64,000 bases of DNA from Haematococcus lacustris (lineage: Eukaryota; Chlorophyta; Chlorophyceae; Chlamydomonadales; Haematococcaceae), in assembly GCA_030144725.1 (NCBI GenBank), contig JASKMD010000017.1, positions 9,900,308 through 9,964,307 on the forward strand, given 5' to 3'. A program made the translations under genes and the position numbers. The notes beneath the pieces are model-generated. The model saw nothing but the letters and a program-made list of their open reading frames with translations. It did no database searches and had not been told where the DNA came from. How positions within the stretch are numbered: position 1 is the stretch's first letter; each line of letters starts with the position of its first letter. Positions 1 to 11,879 of this stretch are shown here, in pieces.

Positions 1-210
1 GATAGCACGTGAAGTTGATGCATTGCGCATGCTTTGTGTACGTCTTGGTTTGCATGCGTGCCGGAGTTTCAACAGAATGCTAGAGCAACACACAAGCCTA
101 CTCGCATTGCTGCAGCGTGTCGTGTCTCACGCCTTCTTGGCCACAATGCCGCAGTGAGAGTGCCGGTCAGCTCCTTTGACTTCACCGCGACCCACAGTGT
201 CTTTCGCAGT

Positions 211-1920
211 ATGGGAGCATATCTGAGCACCCCAATCACTGACAAGGAGACGTTTGAAGGCGATGGGGCGTCCATCAAGTATGGAGGCAGCTCGATGCAA
301 GGATGGCGCCGAACTATGGAGGACGCACACCTGGCGGTCACCGCCTTGCCAGAGGACCCGAACTGTTCTTTGTTTGCCATCTTCGATGGCCACGGAGGTG
401 CAGAGGTCGCCAAGTTCTGCCAGCGCTACCTGGTTGCTGAGTTCAGCCGGTTGAGGGACGCAGAAGGCGTCGAGGCTGCACTGATCAAAGTTTTCCATCG
501 CATGGACGATATGCTGCGAGACACGAGGTGAGCCAGCACGGAAGCCTATATAATCATGCACCTGGCTAGCTTCAACATTGTCCGAGCAGGGTTTTCGCAG
601 GCCTCGCACTGCCTGGCGCGTCGTTCTTTCGAACACGCAGCTGACATGCGTGCTGCTGCTGCGGTTTCGTCTCGCAGCAGATTTCATACTGAGCTGGAGC
701 AGATGAAGACGAAAGAGAGCAACGACGACGAGGAAGCGGACGAGGAGCGCTCAAATGGCACCATGGACGCACTGGACTTGCTCAAGCGTGTTTTCCAGCT
801 AAAGCGGTTCATGGGAGGCGACGGCGATGCCCCTGCAGCCAACAGCGTCAGCAGTGGCAGCAGCAGTGCTACCAGTGACACCAGCAATGGCTTTAGGATG
901 GACGAGTCACCTGACCCCGACGAAGGCCTAGTCCAGGCCGGCTGCACCGCAGTCGTAGCTGTGAAGCAGGGCTCCGACCTGTACGTCGCTAACGCCGGTG
1001 ACTCGCGGGGCGTCCTTTGCCGAGCCGGCAAAGCGGTGGCATTGTCAGAGGATCACAAGCCAGCTCAGGAGGTTGAACGCTCGCGCATCATCGCTGCTGG
1101 GGGCTTCCTCAGCGAGATTGGAGGGGTCACTAGGTGGGCACTTGCTGCAAAGGCCTGCTATGGCTAGCCAGGCTTGCAACTGATGAAAGGACAGCGGATG
1201 CAGCCAGGATAAGCAGCTGGGTGGGTCATAGAGTGCTTGGATTGCGCTGGCTAGGGCCCCACAAGCTGTAGCGGGCTCTGTTGCTGCAGGGTGAATGGGA
1301 ACCTGAACCTATCGCGTGCCATTGGTGATCTAAAGTACAAGAGCAACGTCGAGCTTGAAGCAAAAGACCAGATCATCACTGCTCAGCCAGACATCATGAA
1401 GGTGCCCCTTACCCCTGAGGACCGCTTCTTTGTCCTAGCCTGTGATGGGGTCTGGGATGTCATGTCAAATCAGGTGAGCATGATAGGCTGTATGATGGCC
1501 TGTGTGGGTGTAGCTGTGCAACTGACACAGCTGTGCATGCAAGATGATCAGGGGCCAGGTCACAGCCCCATGCTATCTTGTGAGCCTCAGTGAGCTTGTT
1601 TGCAGCCAGCGCCCACCACCTCTGCTGTTGATGGCTGTGCAGCTGTGAAGGCACAACCGTCCGTGTCTTTGCAGGATGTGGTGGACTTCATTGGCTCTAA
1701 GCTGGACTTGGGCATGAGTGCATCAGCTGCTGCCTGCGCTCTATTGGATGCTTGCCTAGCGCATGACCCCAAAGAAGCACGTGGCGTTGGCTGCGACAAC
1801 ATGACAGCTGTGGTAGTGCAGTTGAAACCATCTGCAGCAGACAGCAGCCTGGCAGCAGCAGGAGCACCTGCAGCAGGATCAGCCAGTCTGCCAGCAGCTG
1901 CAGGGAAGCCGGGCACCTGA
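211..1920 (+). CDS. PP2C-type serine/threonine protein phosphatase
   Basis: Metal-dependent protein phosphatase of the PP2C family, which removes phosphate from Ser/Thr residues. Four exons: 211-527, about 678-1133, 1290-1473 and 1675-1920. All junctions are GT-AG with matching phase, giving about 400 residues. PP2C motifs appear in order: GWRRTMEDAH near residue 31, FAIFDGHGG near 57, NAGDSRG near 210, LSEDHKP, NGNLNLSRAIGD, FFVLACDGVWDVMS and GCDNMTAVVV. The Asp residues that bind the metal pair are therefore present. The start at 211 gives MGAYLSTP, the usual N-terminus of plant and algal PP2Cs with a Gly2 that could be myristoylated; an upstream in-frame ATG at 34 adds unrelated sequence. 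Exon 2 could start at 678 or 681, since both acceptors keep frame. An acidic, Ser-rich insert lies between DGHGG and NAGDSRG, and the C-terminus is Ala-rich. The exact substrate cannot be told. Confidence 0.9.
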
Positions 1921-4643
1921 ACAGGTGACAGGCTGCATGGCCAGGCCAACAGTGGCAAGCCAGGTAGCTTAGCAAGCGGCCAGGTGATGAACAAAAGACA
2001 GCTCCTGCAACCTGATGTTGATACCACCACTATGACAGGTTCATGATCCCTCAGATGCTACAGACACTTGGAAAGCCTGGCAGGTGTCATGCAACTTGAC
2101 AAGAAGGGCTAGGGAGTGTGACATCGGTTGCCTGTGTTGTTCTCTGCTCCCCGTTCCAGCAACCACACTCATGTGGGTGCTGCTTTGTAGGTGCAAGCCA
2201 ACCAAATGCCCTCCTCACCTCCATGTTGCATGGCATCCAGGGTCATAGGTCACACTGCGAGCACACACGCCATGCTAGTATCGTCAGACCATGCATGCAT
2301 TGCAGGATGTAGAATGATGGTATGTGTGACACGATGTCAGTTGCAGCGCACCAGGGCATGTGGCTTCTGTGTGTCCAACAGGGTGCCAGCCTACAAGCAG
2401 CACATGGCCGGCTGAGTGGCGCCTGACAGGACCTAGATGAGGTGGCACAGATGTACCTCACGACTTGGCTGCAGGCCCCGTCACAACGGCTGCACACCAT
2501 GGCAGGGCATGACATGGTAGGACAATACTCGATGTCGTGCCCTACATATTTCTCATGTGGGATGTGCAGGCATGTTTCACATGCCATTGAGGTTACAAGC
2601 AATGGTGAAACAGTGTAGGGGAGCATGAATGTAGTGAAAATGTTTGCCCTATGCTGAGCGTGGCTCCTCCGTACGAGACATGTATGCGGCTTTGCCGATG
2701 CCTGGTCATGCAGCATGTCGGCATATGCAAGAAAGGCTGGTTTGCTGGCTCTTATGTTTTAGAATGGGATGTAAAACTCGGCAGGCGATCCATGTGTACT
2801 TCGGCTTGGTGGGGGGTGTTTTGTCTTCGACAGATTAGTCGCAGCTTGTGGACCGCGGCGTGGTTGCGGGTTTTCCTTATTTTCCTGTTAATTCTTTAGA
2901 TTTACCTGTTGGCTTGAGATGGTCGGCTGTTAGTAAGTGTTCGTCTTTTGTGTGACAAAACTAAGTATTCCTAGTGTTTGTGATTGCTATGGCTAAATAA
3001 AAAGAGAGTGTCTGGGTCAGTGCCCGACGCTGACATATTGGACTGCAACGAGGCACTTGAGAAAGACCTTGCCGAGGCGCAACAGAAAGGGTTACGAAGA
3101 GACCCGCGCTGCCCGCGACGGAGACAACACCTACCACAGCCGGAAGCGCCGCTCAGTGGCATTGCTCTTGCCTCGTCGTATTTGTAACTGCACGCGCCGG
3201 ATATGCGGCAGTTCCTGGCTGACTGGTACCGCAGATCGCGGTGGCTGTCTCGCTGGGCAGGCCGCGCCTGCCCGACCTGAGCTCGGCAGAGTCGGCAACT
3301 GCGGCGAAAGCACGACAGCCTCGACGAGGTCACGGTCGAGATCTCATGTCTTGTGTGCATACAGCAGAGGCCGGTAGGGTCAGGTGATGTGGGGTGCGTT
3401 GCGTGCCTTGTCTTCATCCTCTTGGTGGGTTTCATACTCATGGGTTGTGCAGAGCGGGCCGCACACTCAGCTCACCATCACACACAGTGACATACACGGA
3501 CTATGGATGAGCATAACGTCGTAGCAAAACATAAAATACCCATTGTTGCACAGCTTTCACACACAAACGTACAGATCCTAACGCATAAGAATGTTACTCC
3601 TACACCATTGATAGCAAAGCTTAGGTAGTTAGTGGCTCGGAAAATGGGTTTATTCACCATAACGTCATGGCCCATGTGAGCGCCATCCTATCACAACTTT
3701 TGAAGGCTAGTTTTGTGTCGTGTCACCCACATATAACCCTACCACCGACATCCAAAAGGTGCTTCACGAGGAGCCCTGCCCATGTGCAGTGATGCTGAGC
3801 GCAGCCAAACAAAACATCAGGTAGGCAAAAAACCACCCTGACCAGTCTTTGTCCCTCAACCCACAGAAGCCCACAGGTGATTTACACAGACCTACCCAGC
3901 TGCCTGTGCCCCAGGCTAAGCCAGAGCCCAGGGGCCTGCACCATAACACTCGGCAGCAGCAGGACGGCATGGTAGGGGGTGTGCCTGGTCAGGGCTGGGC
4001 GCCAGGGCTAGGCCAGCCTCAGCTGTATGAGTAGCACATGCTGTGTGCTTGATGTCGTCAAGGGACCGCCCAGCCTTGGATCCACAGCTGCCCCGTGTCC
4101 CTAAGGCCCCGCCCACCCACCCCTCCTCCCTGGCTGTCAGCCAGCCTGCGGCCCACCTGGGCATCAACCCAGCCCCCAGACTCCCACCTGGCCACAGAGC
4201 GGCATCCCGGCCTGAGCCCCAGCGGCAGCAGGCAGCCCCAATGTGCAGCCCCAATCACACCCCTCACTCCAGGCTGTCCAGCCGCTCTGTCCCAGCTGTA
4301 GCATGGCTACATCCTGATCTGCTGGCCACCAGGTACCGGGACTTGTCAGGAAGTGATCCCAAAGCAAAAGGTGACCTGGACTTAGCCATGGGCCGCCTAC
4401 AAGGGTGTCGCGACCAAGATGACACCATTCCTGCATATATCCACATACCACCCCCGGTAGCCCGAGCTGCAGACTGGCCACTCAAAACCATCTGCACGTG
4501 CAATGCGACACCGCTTGAATTTGAACCCAGGACCTTCTTCAGGCCACAGGCCAGGGGACGAGGGGCTGCCAGGGCCTCCAGCCACAGCACTGGCCTGTTG
4601 CCTGAGCCTGGGACTCAGCATGCATTCCCAGGTTCTGCAAAGC
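1921..4643. other. Intergenic region, no supported gene
   Basis: No conserved coding segment was recognised between the phosphatase and the zinc-finger gene. Short open frames near 2984-3187 and 4043-4720 show no recognisable domain; the latter lies opposite the 3' end of the zinc-finger gene. The stretch 2796-2912 is a dispersed repeat listed separately. Confidence 0.4.
2796..2912 (+). repeat. Dispersed repeat, copy 1 (inverse of 18464-18578)
   Basis: About 115 bp are nearly identical to the reverse complement of 18464-18578, with only scattered substitutions. Both copies can be read as the same short peptide (FCLRQISRS, then WTAAWLR), but no longer frame supports a protein. Homology stops sharply at both ends, as expected for a fragment of an older mobile element. 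Confidence 0.75.
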
Positions 4644-7600
4644 TCATGACTGCAAGGTCATGGACGAGTCAAACTGCCTGGACCCATGGGCAGGCAGCCG
4701 GGGTGCAGCCCCCGGCCTGACTAACTGAGGCGCCCCTGGCATCGGGCTTCTTGCATCCACTGGCGTCAGCTCCGCCCCGGACGTGTTCAAGGCAGCCAGC
4801 AAGCGCTGCAGCTCCCCAGACATCTGGGATTGGACCTCTGCCTCCTGCTGCTGCCAGCTTGGCCGCCGTTGCTGTTGTGGCTGTGGCTGCGGTTGCCACT
4901 CTGCCTTGCTGATGCTGGCAAAGCCGGGGAAGGCATTGCTCCCTGTGGCAGTGGTAGTTGCGGCAAACTGGGCTGCAGCCAGCTGTTGCTGAGCCATCAG
5001 CAATTGCATGTCCATCCCGTACAGCTGCTGCTGCTGCTGCGCCATGCTGGCAGACAGCCTCCTGACCCGTTCAGCCTTCTCCGTTTCCTGCTGCATCTGC
5101 TGCCTGTGCTGCGCCGCCAGCTGCTGCATCTGCTGTTCATGCTGAGCCTGCAGCTGCAGCAGCAGCTGAGCCTGCACATGCGCCTGCAGCTGTGCTCCAG
5201 GGACGCTGGTGGCGAGGGGTGGCTCCACCATCCCTGATCTGCTAGGCCCCACCCCCTGGCCCCCCGCTGTTGGGTCAGAAACCCGGGTGGTACCCTGTCC
5301 TGCCTGCAGCTGAGTCATTGTCAGTTGGTGGTTGAGTCGTCGGTTGCTCCCCTCCTCATCCTCATCCCCCTCCTCTGACTCCTGCCCTGCCACTGCCCCA
5401 CCGTGCCCCACCCACTGGACCCTTCCCAGCTCTTTGCCACGCCCCTCAACCCCACCAAGATCCAAACCATCCCCGCAGCCAAGCAACGCATCAGGGCCCA
5501 GTGGGGCGCCCAGCCCGAGGACATGGCCCGCAGCAGCCTCAGCCCAGCGACGCACGCGGTCCGTCTCAGCCGTGTCGGTCCCCATTCCCATCGAGGGCAT
5601 CGGGTGGGCAGCCAGGGTGGGCAGGGCGGAGCTGCGAGAGGTGCCTGAATAGGCAGACTCAAAAGACGCACGCGCACTCATTAACGCCTGGGGAGGGCTG
5701 CCAAGCCAGGGGAAGGGGCTGCTGGCTGGGCCAAGGGCGCCCAGGGGGGCGGGGCCAAGGGTAGGGTAGGTGGGCCCTGGCAGGGCTGACTCCATGGAGG
5801 TACGTGAGGTGCGGGAATCTAGGGAGGTGCGGGTGGAGGTGCGAGCAGCGCCTGCCTGCTGCACCAGCTGCTGCACACGGCAGCCCTGGCCGCTGGTGCC
5901 ACTGGCAGCGCTGGTGTATAGGGGTGGGCTGGGAGGGGTGTGGGGGTTGCTGTTGCGCAGCAGCTGCAGGGTGGCCAGGGAGGGGGACGCCAGGGCGGGT
6001 GAGCTCAGGCTGCTCACGTCTGCTGAAGTGAGTCGGTCCATGTGGGTGGCCAGGTGAGTGGGTGTGTGGTGCTGCTGCCCTCCAGCACCCTGGCCCACAC
6101 TGCCTCGCATCACACTGGAGCTGCTGGGACTGACCTGCTGCTGCTGCTGCTGCTGCCGCTGCTGGCCAAGAGGGCTGAAGGAGAAGGCGTCCAAGGGTAG
6201 GGCCTGTGGGTAGGTGGGAGAGGCGTTGGAGGTGAAGGACGCCTGGCCGTGACTGTGCTGGGTGGAGCAGTTGGCCAGGTCTATGCTGCGTCGCAGCATG
6301 TGCGCTGCCAGTGGGGCTGGGAGCTCTGACGAGTTGCCAGCAGAGGCTGACAGCGCGTGGGGCGAGGTGGAGGTCTGGGAGTACAAGGCACTGGCCTGCA
6401 CAAGGCAAGCGCAGGGACCAGCGATGTTGGCAGGGTGTCCAGGAAGGAAAGGGCATATGGCAGGCGAGGGAGAGGTGGCGGTTTGTGTAAACCCTGCCGG
6501 TCAATCCATCACGCAGGGTGAACACCCTTGCAATCAGTGGAAGCCATGTCCCCTCTCCCCCACGTGCTAGTCAGGCTATCACTGAGGCCCCAGGCACTGC
6601 AGCAGGTCAGGGGTCAGGGGTCAGGGGTCAGGGGTCGGGGGCCTGGTCAGCGTAACAGAGGTGGCAGGGTCGCACCCACCTCCCCCCCCTGCACCTCACC
6701 AGCCTGCACTGGGATAGCCAGCCTGCAGGGCTGAGGGGCGGGTCTAAGGCAGCAACCATGCACCAGGCATCTCAGCCTTTGGGCAGCGGCCACGTCATCG
6801 TGATGGCCATGTTATTGAGCAGCGACAAGAACAGCGTCCCCTGCAGCTGCCAGAGCCAACTGCTCAGCCCACACCCCACAGCCCACACCTCCACAGCCCA
6901 CCCCTTCTCCCTTCCTCTCACGACCCCTGTTGCCAACCCTCCTCTCTGCGGCCTGCCGGCAGACCCTGCTCCACCTCGCCTGCAGGGGTGCGGCCTAGCG
7001 CCCTGAGGCTCGCCCCTGAGGCCCTGCCCCACGCACCAGGTGGGCCCGCTGTCCAGCCCGCAGCTGAGTGTCCCAGCTTCCCTCCAGCTGCACCTCCTCA
7101 GCCAAGTGGGCCCCGCTTTCCTCGCCCGTCTCGCCCAGCAGCAACAGGCCATCGCCGTTGAACAGGGCATTGGGGGCGGAGGTGTGTGCGTGGAGGAAGC
7201 GGCAGCGCGCGCCATACACGCAGGTCCCGTTCAGGGTGAAGGTGCGGCACACCTGGGCAGGGAGGTGGCAGGGAGGTGGGCGGGTGGGTGGGCGGGTGGG
7301 TGGGTGAGTGTGGGCGAATGTGGTCGACTGTGCTTTGCTTGGCAAAACATGAGAGTGAGGCAAGCAGGCGAACAGCACTCCCTGTGGCTCACCCCCGCTG
7401 TAGGGGGCTAGTAGGCCTTGGATTGGCTTGCTCCCTAAGGAAAGCAAGCTCAGCCCTTGAGCCAGCACAGACTGCGCAGTGCAGTGCAGGGCCCGTGGGC
7501 GACAGCGCCAGCAGACACCCCAGGGGAGAGGCAGCTCAGCAAGGCAGGGCCTTGGCTCCGGGTCTGCTCCCACCTCTGTCTTGTACTTTGGGTGCCGGGG

Positions 7601-9164
7601 CACGGGCCGCAGCTCTTCAGCACCATGTGCAAACTGCAGGCATGCACAGGCAGAGCTCTTCATGAGCTCCCACCACTGAATCGCAGGGATAATCAATGTG
7701 CGCAAATTGTGGAGCTCACTCCGCACCGGGAACACACACCACAGCGACCACATCACAACTGGGTAATAACACCGGGAACACACACCACAGCGACCACATC
7801 ACAACTGGGTGATAACATTGGGAACACACACCACAGCGACCACATCACAACTGGGTGATAACACCGGGAACACACACCACAGCGACCACATCACAACTGG
7901 GTGATAACACTGGGAACACACACTACAGCGACCACATCACAACTGGGTGATAACAGGGCTTGGTTCACGCAGCCCTGGAGCTGTACATCTGCAGACTTTG
8001 AAGGCATGGGCCCAGTGTGAGATGTGTGTAGCAGGACCCTGGTGACCCTGCGTTGCCTAGGTGCGGCTGCTTGGCTGATGCGATGCCCCAGGGCTAATGC
8101 AGGGATGCGGCATCAGGTCAGCAGGAGGCAGGGCTCCGTGTGATTGTCACTGGGCACTGCGAGGTCCAGCACCACAGTCATCCCTCAGGACTGCCACATG
8201 ACGGCGGGGCGGGGCAAGGGGCTCACCTGGCACTTGTGCCCATAGCGGCACGTCCCAGCCTCCATCCAGCCCTTGCACATCTCAGTCTGGAGCAGCATGG
8301 TGAGCAGCAGGCAGCAACAGCAGAGATATCCATCAGCAACAGCAGAGATATCCATAGCAACAGCAGAGATATCCAGCAGCCTGCCACCCGTCCGCATGTA
8401 TGAGGCATGATGATCCCCTCTGCTGCATGCATGAATGTTTTCTCCCATGCTCTCCCAAGCCGGCCAGGCATCAGGGAGCACAGCGTATGACCTACCTTGT
8501 ACAGGGCGTGCTGCTTCACCGGCCCCAATCCAGAGCCTGAGCTGTGGCTGTGCCGGGCGGCCCCAGCCCCAGCAGTAGCACCCGCTCCCCCTGGAGCAGC
8601 CAGGCTCAGGCCCAGGGACGCGCACTGCGCCACTGACAGCCCGCTGCTCAGCAGGGCAGCCAGCCCAGCTGCAGCCAGCGCCGACACCTGCTGTTGCTGC
8701 TGCTGCTGCTGGGCCTGCAGCTGCTGGCACAGGATGGCGGCGGGCATGGCAGCAGCCGGCACTGCGCTGCTCAGCTGCTGTGGTTGCTGCAAGAGCAGCT
8801 GGCCTTGCCCTCCCTGGAGCTGGGAGGTGAGCAGCTGGGCGCCACTTAACATGCTGCTGCCACTAGCAGGGTTAGGGAGGGAGGGCAGGCTGGTGCTAGG
8901 GGCAGCTGGGGCCTCTAAGCCAGCCACCAGCTGGGGATGGAGCAGCAGCCCTCCATCTGCATCCTGCATCACTAGCCCCAGGGCGCGGGCAAGCACCAGC
9001 AGGGACTCATCATCGGCTCCTGCGGCAGCGTGCTGGTGCCACGCAGCTGCTGCGGCTGCCACCTGGTCGGGGGACAGAGCTGAAGCCTTGGGCGCAGGTG
9101 CAGGGGTGGGAGGGGCATCTCCTGACACTGAATTGAAGGCCATGGATAGAGAATGAGGCAACAT
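4644..9164 (-). CDS. Tandem CCCH zinc-finger protein (tristetraprolin/TIS11 type) with poly-Q arms
   Basis: Probable RNA-binding regulator of mRNA stability. Exons on the minus strand: 9164-8496, 8286-8227, 7633-7574, 7252-7037 and 6395-4644; all junctions are GT-AG and in phase. Finger 1 spans exons 2-3 (CKGWMEAGTCRYGHKCQ then FAH) and finger 2 is in exon 4 (CRTFTLNGTCVYGARCRFLH). Both have C-x8-C-x5-C-x3-H spacing, and the linker HPKYKTEVCR matches the TTP family closely. The N-terminal exon is Ala/Gln/Ser-rich with a poly-Q run. The last exon encodes about 580 residues rich in Gln, Ser and Pro with several poly-Q runs, far longer than animal TTP. The first in-frame ATG is at 9164. The frame stays open to about 9535 without an ATG, so a further 5' exon is possible. 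The fingers are certain; the target mRNAs are unknown. Confidence 0.85.
7725..7954. repeat. 46-bp tandem repeat, 5 copies, in an intron
   Basis: Five nearly perfect copies of a 46-bp unit containing GGGAACACACACCACAGCG; the units start at 7725, 7771, 7817, 7863 and 7909. It lies in the intron between the two exons that make the first zinc finger, on the strand opposite the gene. Confidence 0.95.
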
Positions 9165-10488
9165 TGGCAGAGGGGCAGAGTGGGCGGAGGGGGCCCGGGG
9201 GTTTGGCGAACAAGGATCACAGGGATGCGGCTGGCTGGCATGCCCTGAGAGACTGGCAACGGCAACCAAAGCTCCAGGAGCATTTGGTGCGGAGCCTGCG
9301 GGTGTGTGCCTCTCGAAGGCCGACGAATGGCCGGGTAACGGCTGGTGTGTGCCGGTTAACGGCGTGGCAGCAGCAGGATCCGGCCAGCTTGAGGTTGATT
9401 GTTTTATCCACGATTCGTTATGACTAACCGCACAGGACTCCCTGTGCGGCTTTGGTGCCTCGTCAGCCCCGTCGGCGCCTTTACCCCCACCCAATGCAGC
9501 CTGAGCGCTGTCACCTGTGAGCAGCGAGGCAGCAGGCTAGCCATGGACGAATGTAAGCTTCCCAGTGCTGGAAGTGAGCGATGATTTATGCTGGACACGG
9601 CAAGGTAAACCCAGAGAAGCTGTTATAGTCGCGCCAAGCACAGCCCCACAGCAAGGCTGGCACTGCCGCTGGCACTGCCGCTGGCACTGCCGCTCACCAT
9701 GCTCGCTCAGAAAATGCTCACTCATAGCTTGGGTAATACTGCTCCAGCGACGACGGGAGCGTGTCGAGTCGCACGCAGGGGACCAGGGAGCGATGCAACT
9801 TCTGATACAACCAGCCACGCTACTTCACGCGACAGCACAATGCGTCGTGAGGGCCTAAAATGTATCCGTATGTCCGTGTAGGCCGGAAGAAGTGCGGGTG
9901 GTTTCGTCGGTTACTAAGCTTTTTGTGCGCGGATGGTGGCCGTGCTTTACATCCTGGAGGATATCTAGATGTTGGGATTCGGAGCGCCGTAATGCTAAGC
10001 TACCAGGACCGCCGAAGCCCGCCCACCGCTAGTTTAAATCCTCGCTTTCGGTTACAATCGGCGCCATCGCCATGCTTCAGACTGGACGCATGGAAAAGTG
10101 CGGCATGCCCGCTCTATGCCGCCGTGCAATCTTATCCTCTGATTCCTGTAACATTGAGGCTGGGGCTTCCCTTCCACACCACCAGCACGGCGGCTAGGTG
10201 GGCCTAACACACCTTCCACCCAATGCCCATGGGGGTGGCCTTGACCAGGGTGTCCAAGTTACTGCCAACATGGAGTTTGCTTCTTGGCTGTGCTGATGAC
10301 GTTGCCATGGTAAATTGTTGGCTGCCCACCCGCGTGTCAACCACACGGAAGCCATCGTCTGCGGGTCAGGCCCCCATGCAGCCAGGCCACGTGCACATGC
10401 CCCTCACATGCCCCCTCATGGCCCAATGCGGTACGTGAGTGTGGGTCTGGCATGAGCATGCCGGCTGCCTGCTGCCCATCATGGCTTC
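9165..10488. other. Gap upstream of the zinc-finger gene
   Basis: Probable 5' region of the zinc-finger gene (open in its frame to about 9535), then non-coding DNA. A 12-bp tandem repeat (GGCACTGCCGCT, about 3 copies) lies at 9657-9697. The short open frame at 10223-10438 has no recognisable domain. Confidence 0.4.
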
Positions 10489-10735
10489 AGAATGTCTCAA
10501 CATGGGGTTGGTCATCTTCATGCAAGTACTCTCTACAAAGTGCACCGTTTTCTGTAGCGTGTATCGCACTGGCTCTTGCACATCCATGCGCGTTTCCTGG
10601 CAAGCTGCGCGCTTACTTTTGAGAGTGAGGCCATGCCGGCGCAAGCGATCGCGGACACACCTCAGCTGGTCACTGTCGCTGGTCACTTTCGTTGGGCAGC
10701 TTTCAACTTGATATTGCATCAAACGCCCAGGACAT
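10489..10735 (-). mobile_element. Decayed end of the hAT-like family, inverted
   Basis: From about 10489 to 10560 the sequence matches, in reverse, the right end of the hAT-like elements at 17232-18456 and 34709-38676 (the GTACTTGCATGAAGAT block followed by CCCCATGTTG). The remainder to about 10735 matches weakly, at the peptide level only. The terminal repeat is degenerate and no target duplication was found, so this is a relic. Confidence 0.5.
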
Positions 10736-10814
10736 TGTGGGATGATTCATTCTAGCCAGTAGGGAGCGTCTCATGTACGTACATGTAACTGTTACAAAGC
10801 CGGTGATGTTCGGG

Positions 10815-11028
10815 TCAGGCGCCCCCAACATTCAAAAAATGGCAGTAAACCGACCCCTGGTAGTAGGACGGCTGTAACTCTGCACTCGCTGGGCCAAATT
10901 TAATGCTAGCTGGCTCAGTATGTAGCCAACCCAGCCAGCTACCTTTCACCCATCCAGAATAAACATACACCGAGTAGGCCGTGCACAACAAAGCGTCAAA
11001 GTTAGTGATTCATGTTGGGGGCGCCTGA
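10815..11028. mobile_element. Short non-autonomous hAT-like element (MITE)
   Basis: A 214-bp element flanked by perfect 17-bp terminal inverted repeats, TCAGGCGCCCCCAACAT and its complement, and by a 7-bp direct duplication GTTCGGG (10808-10814 and 11029-11035). The interior is nearly identical to the left-end 200 bp of the larger elements at 17232 and 34709, so it is an internally deleted derivative of that family. No coding capacity. Confidence 0.9.
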
Positions 11029-11879
11029 GTTCGGGGTGTTACACGGTTTGTTACACGCCAGTGAGGGGGTAATGGCTGGGACGACTTTTCTCGCTTCAGC
11101 TTGCAGCGTCTAAGCCGATATGACAATCTTATCCCGGGCTCACCTACGGCCGGCTGCAAGGCGGGACACTTTCGGTTAGCCATCCGCACACACACTAATG
11201 CACGCGTCCAGTCTATGGGACACACACATGCACATGGCCACACATGCACATGACTGCACACACACATGCACATGGCTGGCGCACTAAACGACAATAGACA
11301 ACTGCTGCAAGGCACGGGCCACCATGGGCTGGCCATCCACACACACACACAAGCACATGGACACGGTCTGGCTGGGATACGCTGACATACCCTAATACCC
11401 TCGACACCCACACATGGCACGCTAAGAGTCATGGGCGGCTGCAAGGGTTGGTGCCATACACGGTCAGCCTGCTGCTCACACCCACACATGGCACGCCTCA
11501 CATTGCCTCACGCAACCACCACTCCCAATGCCAACTTAGGGCTCACAATGACTGCGTGCTCCGCCCATTCTTTTGCATGGTCACCAACGCATTCCATACC
11601 ATCAGCACCTGCATGATGAGGTGAGCTTAAGATGCTTCAAATGGTTCCCATGTCATGGGCCATGTTACTACAGATCCATGGGCCACATGTTACTACAGAT
11701 CAGCTGAACGCAGATGATGTCGTAGCCTATGGCGTCACTATAGTAAAGGAGGTAAGGGAAGAAAGAAGCTAACTGGGCTCTTTTTTTGCCGGGTGTGATG
11801 CCACACCAATCTCCAGTGCGACAGCTCCCGTTTATATACAGTTCGATCTGCGACCGCTTGCCCGGTGGGAGCCAAGACA
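11029..11879. other. Gap upstream of the Lhca gene
   Basis: Contains a CACA/TG-rich low-complexity stretch (about 11180-11480) and the presumed promoter and leader of the Lhca gene. No coding exon is supported. I could not point to a TATA box with confidence. Confidence 0.4.

Noticed and set aside
34..210. N-terminal extension of the PP2C protein from the ATG at 34
   Set aside because: The extra 59 residues show no targeting or conserved features, while MGAYLSTP at 211 matches family N-termini.
7725..7954. Possible CRISPR array
   Set aside because: The 46-bp units are contiguous with no unique spacers, and lie in an intron of a nuclear gene.
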